Source of the DNA: Oceanimonas aquatica | GTDB lineage: Bacteria > Pseudomonadota > Gammaproteobacteria > Enterobacterales > Aeromonadaceae | Assembly (NCBI RefSeq): GCF_030732065.1 | Contig: NZ_JAVBHX010000001.1 | Location: 434,001-498,000, forward strand | DNA: 64,000 nt | Reading direction: 5' to 3' | In this document: in pieces, positions 63,232 to 64,000 of the stretch | Layout of the letters: each line of letters opens with the position of its first letter | How positions within the stretch are numbered: the stretch's first letter is position 1 | Notes under the pieces: model-generated | Database searches by the model: none | What the model was told of the DNA's origin: nothing | Seen by the model: only the letters and a program-made list of their open reading frames with translations | Position numbers and translations under genes: made by a program

Positions 63232-63321
63232 TTATTCCTGATTATTGCGCTTTTCCCGCTTTTCCTGACGTTTTTCCTTCAGGGTTTTCCGGGCTTTCTT
63301 TTTCACTTTTTCCTTGCTCAT
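63232..63321 (-). CDS. 29-residue highly basic microprotein
   Basis: A very short frame starting ATG at 63321 and ending TAA at 63232, reading MSKEKVKKKARKTLKEKRQE and then KREKRNNQE. Nearly half of the residues are Lys or Arg and it would form one amphipathic, strongly positive helix. A CGGAG ribosome site lies seven bases upstream of the ATG, and a hairpin lies downstream. It could bind RNA, DNA or ribosomes; this is inference. Low-complexity A-rich sequence could arise by chance, but the good ribosome site and clean start argue for a gene. Confidence 0.55.
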   Translation of the reverse strand: MSKEKVKKKARKTLKEKRQEKREKRNNQE

Positions 63322-63651
63322 GATTTGGCTCCGTTATTTCTCGCCGGCTAAAAGGTGCCGTTGTCCTTCTGGCCGGCGCAAAATGTCGTGGTGACGACAG
63401 AGTTACAACATGGTCACGGCAAAATGACTACTTCAAGACGACGTCTCCTCAATCAGCTGCCAGGACGGCAAGACCAACAAAACAAATCAACTTAAAGCGC
63501 AAACAGGTCGTTACGTGTTTTTGCAAGTAACTAAAAATAATGGAAAAAATAACTATTGCTACCCTAGCCAAGGGCAATGGGAAAAGCAAGCCGCTGCCCG
63601 CCCGGCAAGGTTAGAATGAAACCGGGCTCGCAGCAGGACAGGAGAAAGACG
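63322..63651. other. Intergenic region
   Basis: 330 bases with no gene that I can support. The part 63480-63560 is AT-rich and probably holds the promoter of the following gene. Confidence 0.5.
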
Positions 63652-63912
63652 ATGAAAAAAATGATATTGGGAGCCCTCTGGGGGCTGTCAGCGCTGGCGG
63701 GGGCCGATACCATTTCCACCGCGCCGGTGGAGCTGAATATTGCCACCGGCACCGAGCCGGTGTGTTATTACGCTGACAAGCGCTACTCCCGGGGCGCGGT
63801 GATCCAGATGGGATCCCAGTGGTTTGTGTGTGAGCGGGAAAAGTCGTTTGAGCAGAATGGCCGGCTGAGCTGGCATCCCTTTGACCCGACGGCCGGCAAG
63901 GACCGCGACTGA
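63652..63912 (+). CDS. Small exported DUF1496-like protein
   Basis: An 86-residue protein with an N-terminal signal peptide (about 1-18, MKKMILGALWGLSALAGA). The mature part has CYYADKRYSRGAVIQMGSQW followed by FVCE, which fits the DUF1496 family with its two conserved cysteines, probably a disulfide in the periplasm. The function is unknown. GGAGAAAG lies upstream of the ATG at 63652. It converges on the YfaE-like gene. Confidence 0.75.
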   Translation: MKKMILGALWGLSALAGADTISTAPVELNIATGTEPVCYYADKRYSRGAVIQMGSQWFVCEREKSFEQNGRLSWHPFDPTAGKDRD

Positions 63913-63913
63913 C

Positions 63914-64000
63914 TCAGGCCTGCTTTTTGAGGGTAACGAGGGGCACATCCAGCTGCACCTCGCCCTCGGGCCGGCAGCAGCAGGGCAGCACCTCGCCGCT
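63914..64000 (-). CDS. YfaE-like 2Fe-2S ferredoxin, C-terminal fragment
   Basis: The last 28 codons of a gene that enters from the right edge. It encodes GEVLPCCCRPEGEVQLDV and a short tail ending VTLKKQA. The GE(I/V)LPCCC segment followed by an acidic strand is the C terminus of YfaE, the ferredoxin that maintains the class Ia ribonucleotide reductase cofactor. If right, nrdB and nrdA should lie just beyond the window. The 5' part is missing only because the window ends. Confidence 0.65.
   Translation of the reverse strand, partial: SGEVLPCCCRPEGEVQLDVPLVTLKKQA

Noticed and set aside
63424-63495. 23-codon frame starting ATG in the gap before the DUF1496-like gene
   Set aside because: No ribosome site and no recognisable sequence pattern.

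Overview
The window is a chromosomal segment of a gammaproteobacterium with GC-rich genes, most like the marine or halophilic Aeromonadales (the Oceanimonas, Oceanisphaera and Zobellella group). This is inferred from gene order and content: ybaN-apt-dnaX-ybaB-recR, yohJ-yohK-cdd, sbcB next to maoP, slyB, hrpA, and a complete ectABC-ask osmolyte cluster. I saw no rRNA, tRNA, CRISPR array, phage or intact transposase gene.

Layout: 1-3.5 kb holds a DUF924 gene, a YccT-like gene and dinG. 3.7-6.5 kb holds an outer membrane porin, a DksA/TraR-type zinc-finger protein and dusC. 6.5-11 kb is the DNA-replication/recombination cluster ybaN-apt-dnaX-ybaB-recR, and dnaX carries a full E. coli-type -1 frameshift signal that should yield a 388-residue gamma subunit. 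11-16.2 kb on the minus strand holds a small membrane protein, yohJ-yohK-cdd, sbcB, maoP and a TPR membrane protein. 16.8-20.7 kb is the ectoine operon ectA-ectB-ectC-ask. 20.9-32.2 kb is mostly housekeeping: ppiC, a YbjD-type OLD nuclease, a membrane protein, an MFS carrier, slyB, hrpA, rplY and a soluble BdlA-like PAS-PAS-MCP receptor.

The accessory heart is 32.2-35.2 kb. It is AT-richer and gene-poor. It has a 71-bp direct repeat on either side of an unknown two-TM protein gene, then an integrase-less pair of integron-type gene cassettes with one clear attC site. A second, Vibrio-type attC is cut off by a 72-bp element made of two IS-like inverted ends. The cassette genes encode a possible PD-(D/E)XK nuclease, a winged-helix protein with a C-terminal membrane segment, and a C4 zinc-ribbon protein.

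35.2-36.7 kb is a small block (VOC, Mut7-C, amphi-Trp). 36.7-47.6 kb holds a YegD-type Hsp70, a P2-type cation ATPase, a stand-alone short IucA/IucC-like protein overlapping a GFA-family gene, DoxX, DUF3087, an unknown protein next to an MscS channel, and a BCCT osmolyte carrier. 47.8-56.8 kb is recC-recB-recD with overlapping genes. 56.8-62.6 kb on the minus strand is an ABC1-kinase gene, a CBSx4-PAS-GGDEF-EAL protein and an ABC exporter. The end holds a lipoprotein, two small proteins (one of only 29 residues) and the C-terminal tail of a YfaE-type ferredoxin.

Together the ectoine operon, the BCCT carrier and the MscS channel suggest a bacterium adapted to changing salinity. recBCD, recR, sbcB, dinG and dnaX make this segment rich in DNA repair functions. 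Several families of intergenic palindromic repeats sit at operon ends.
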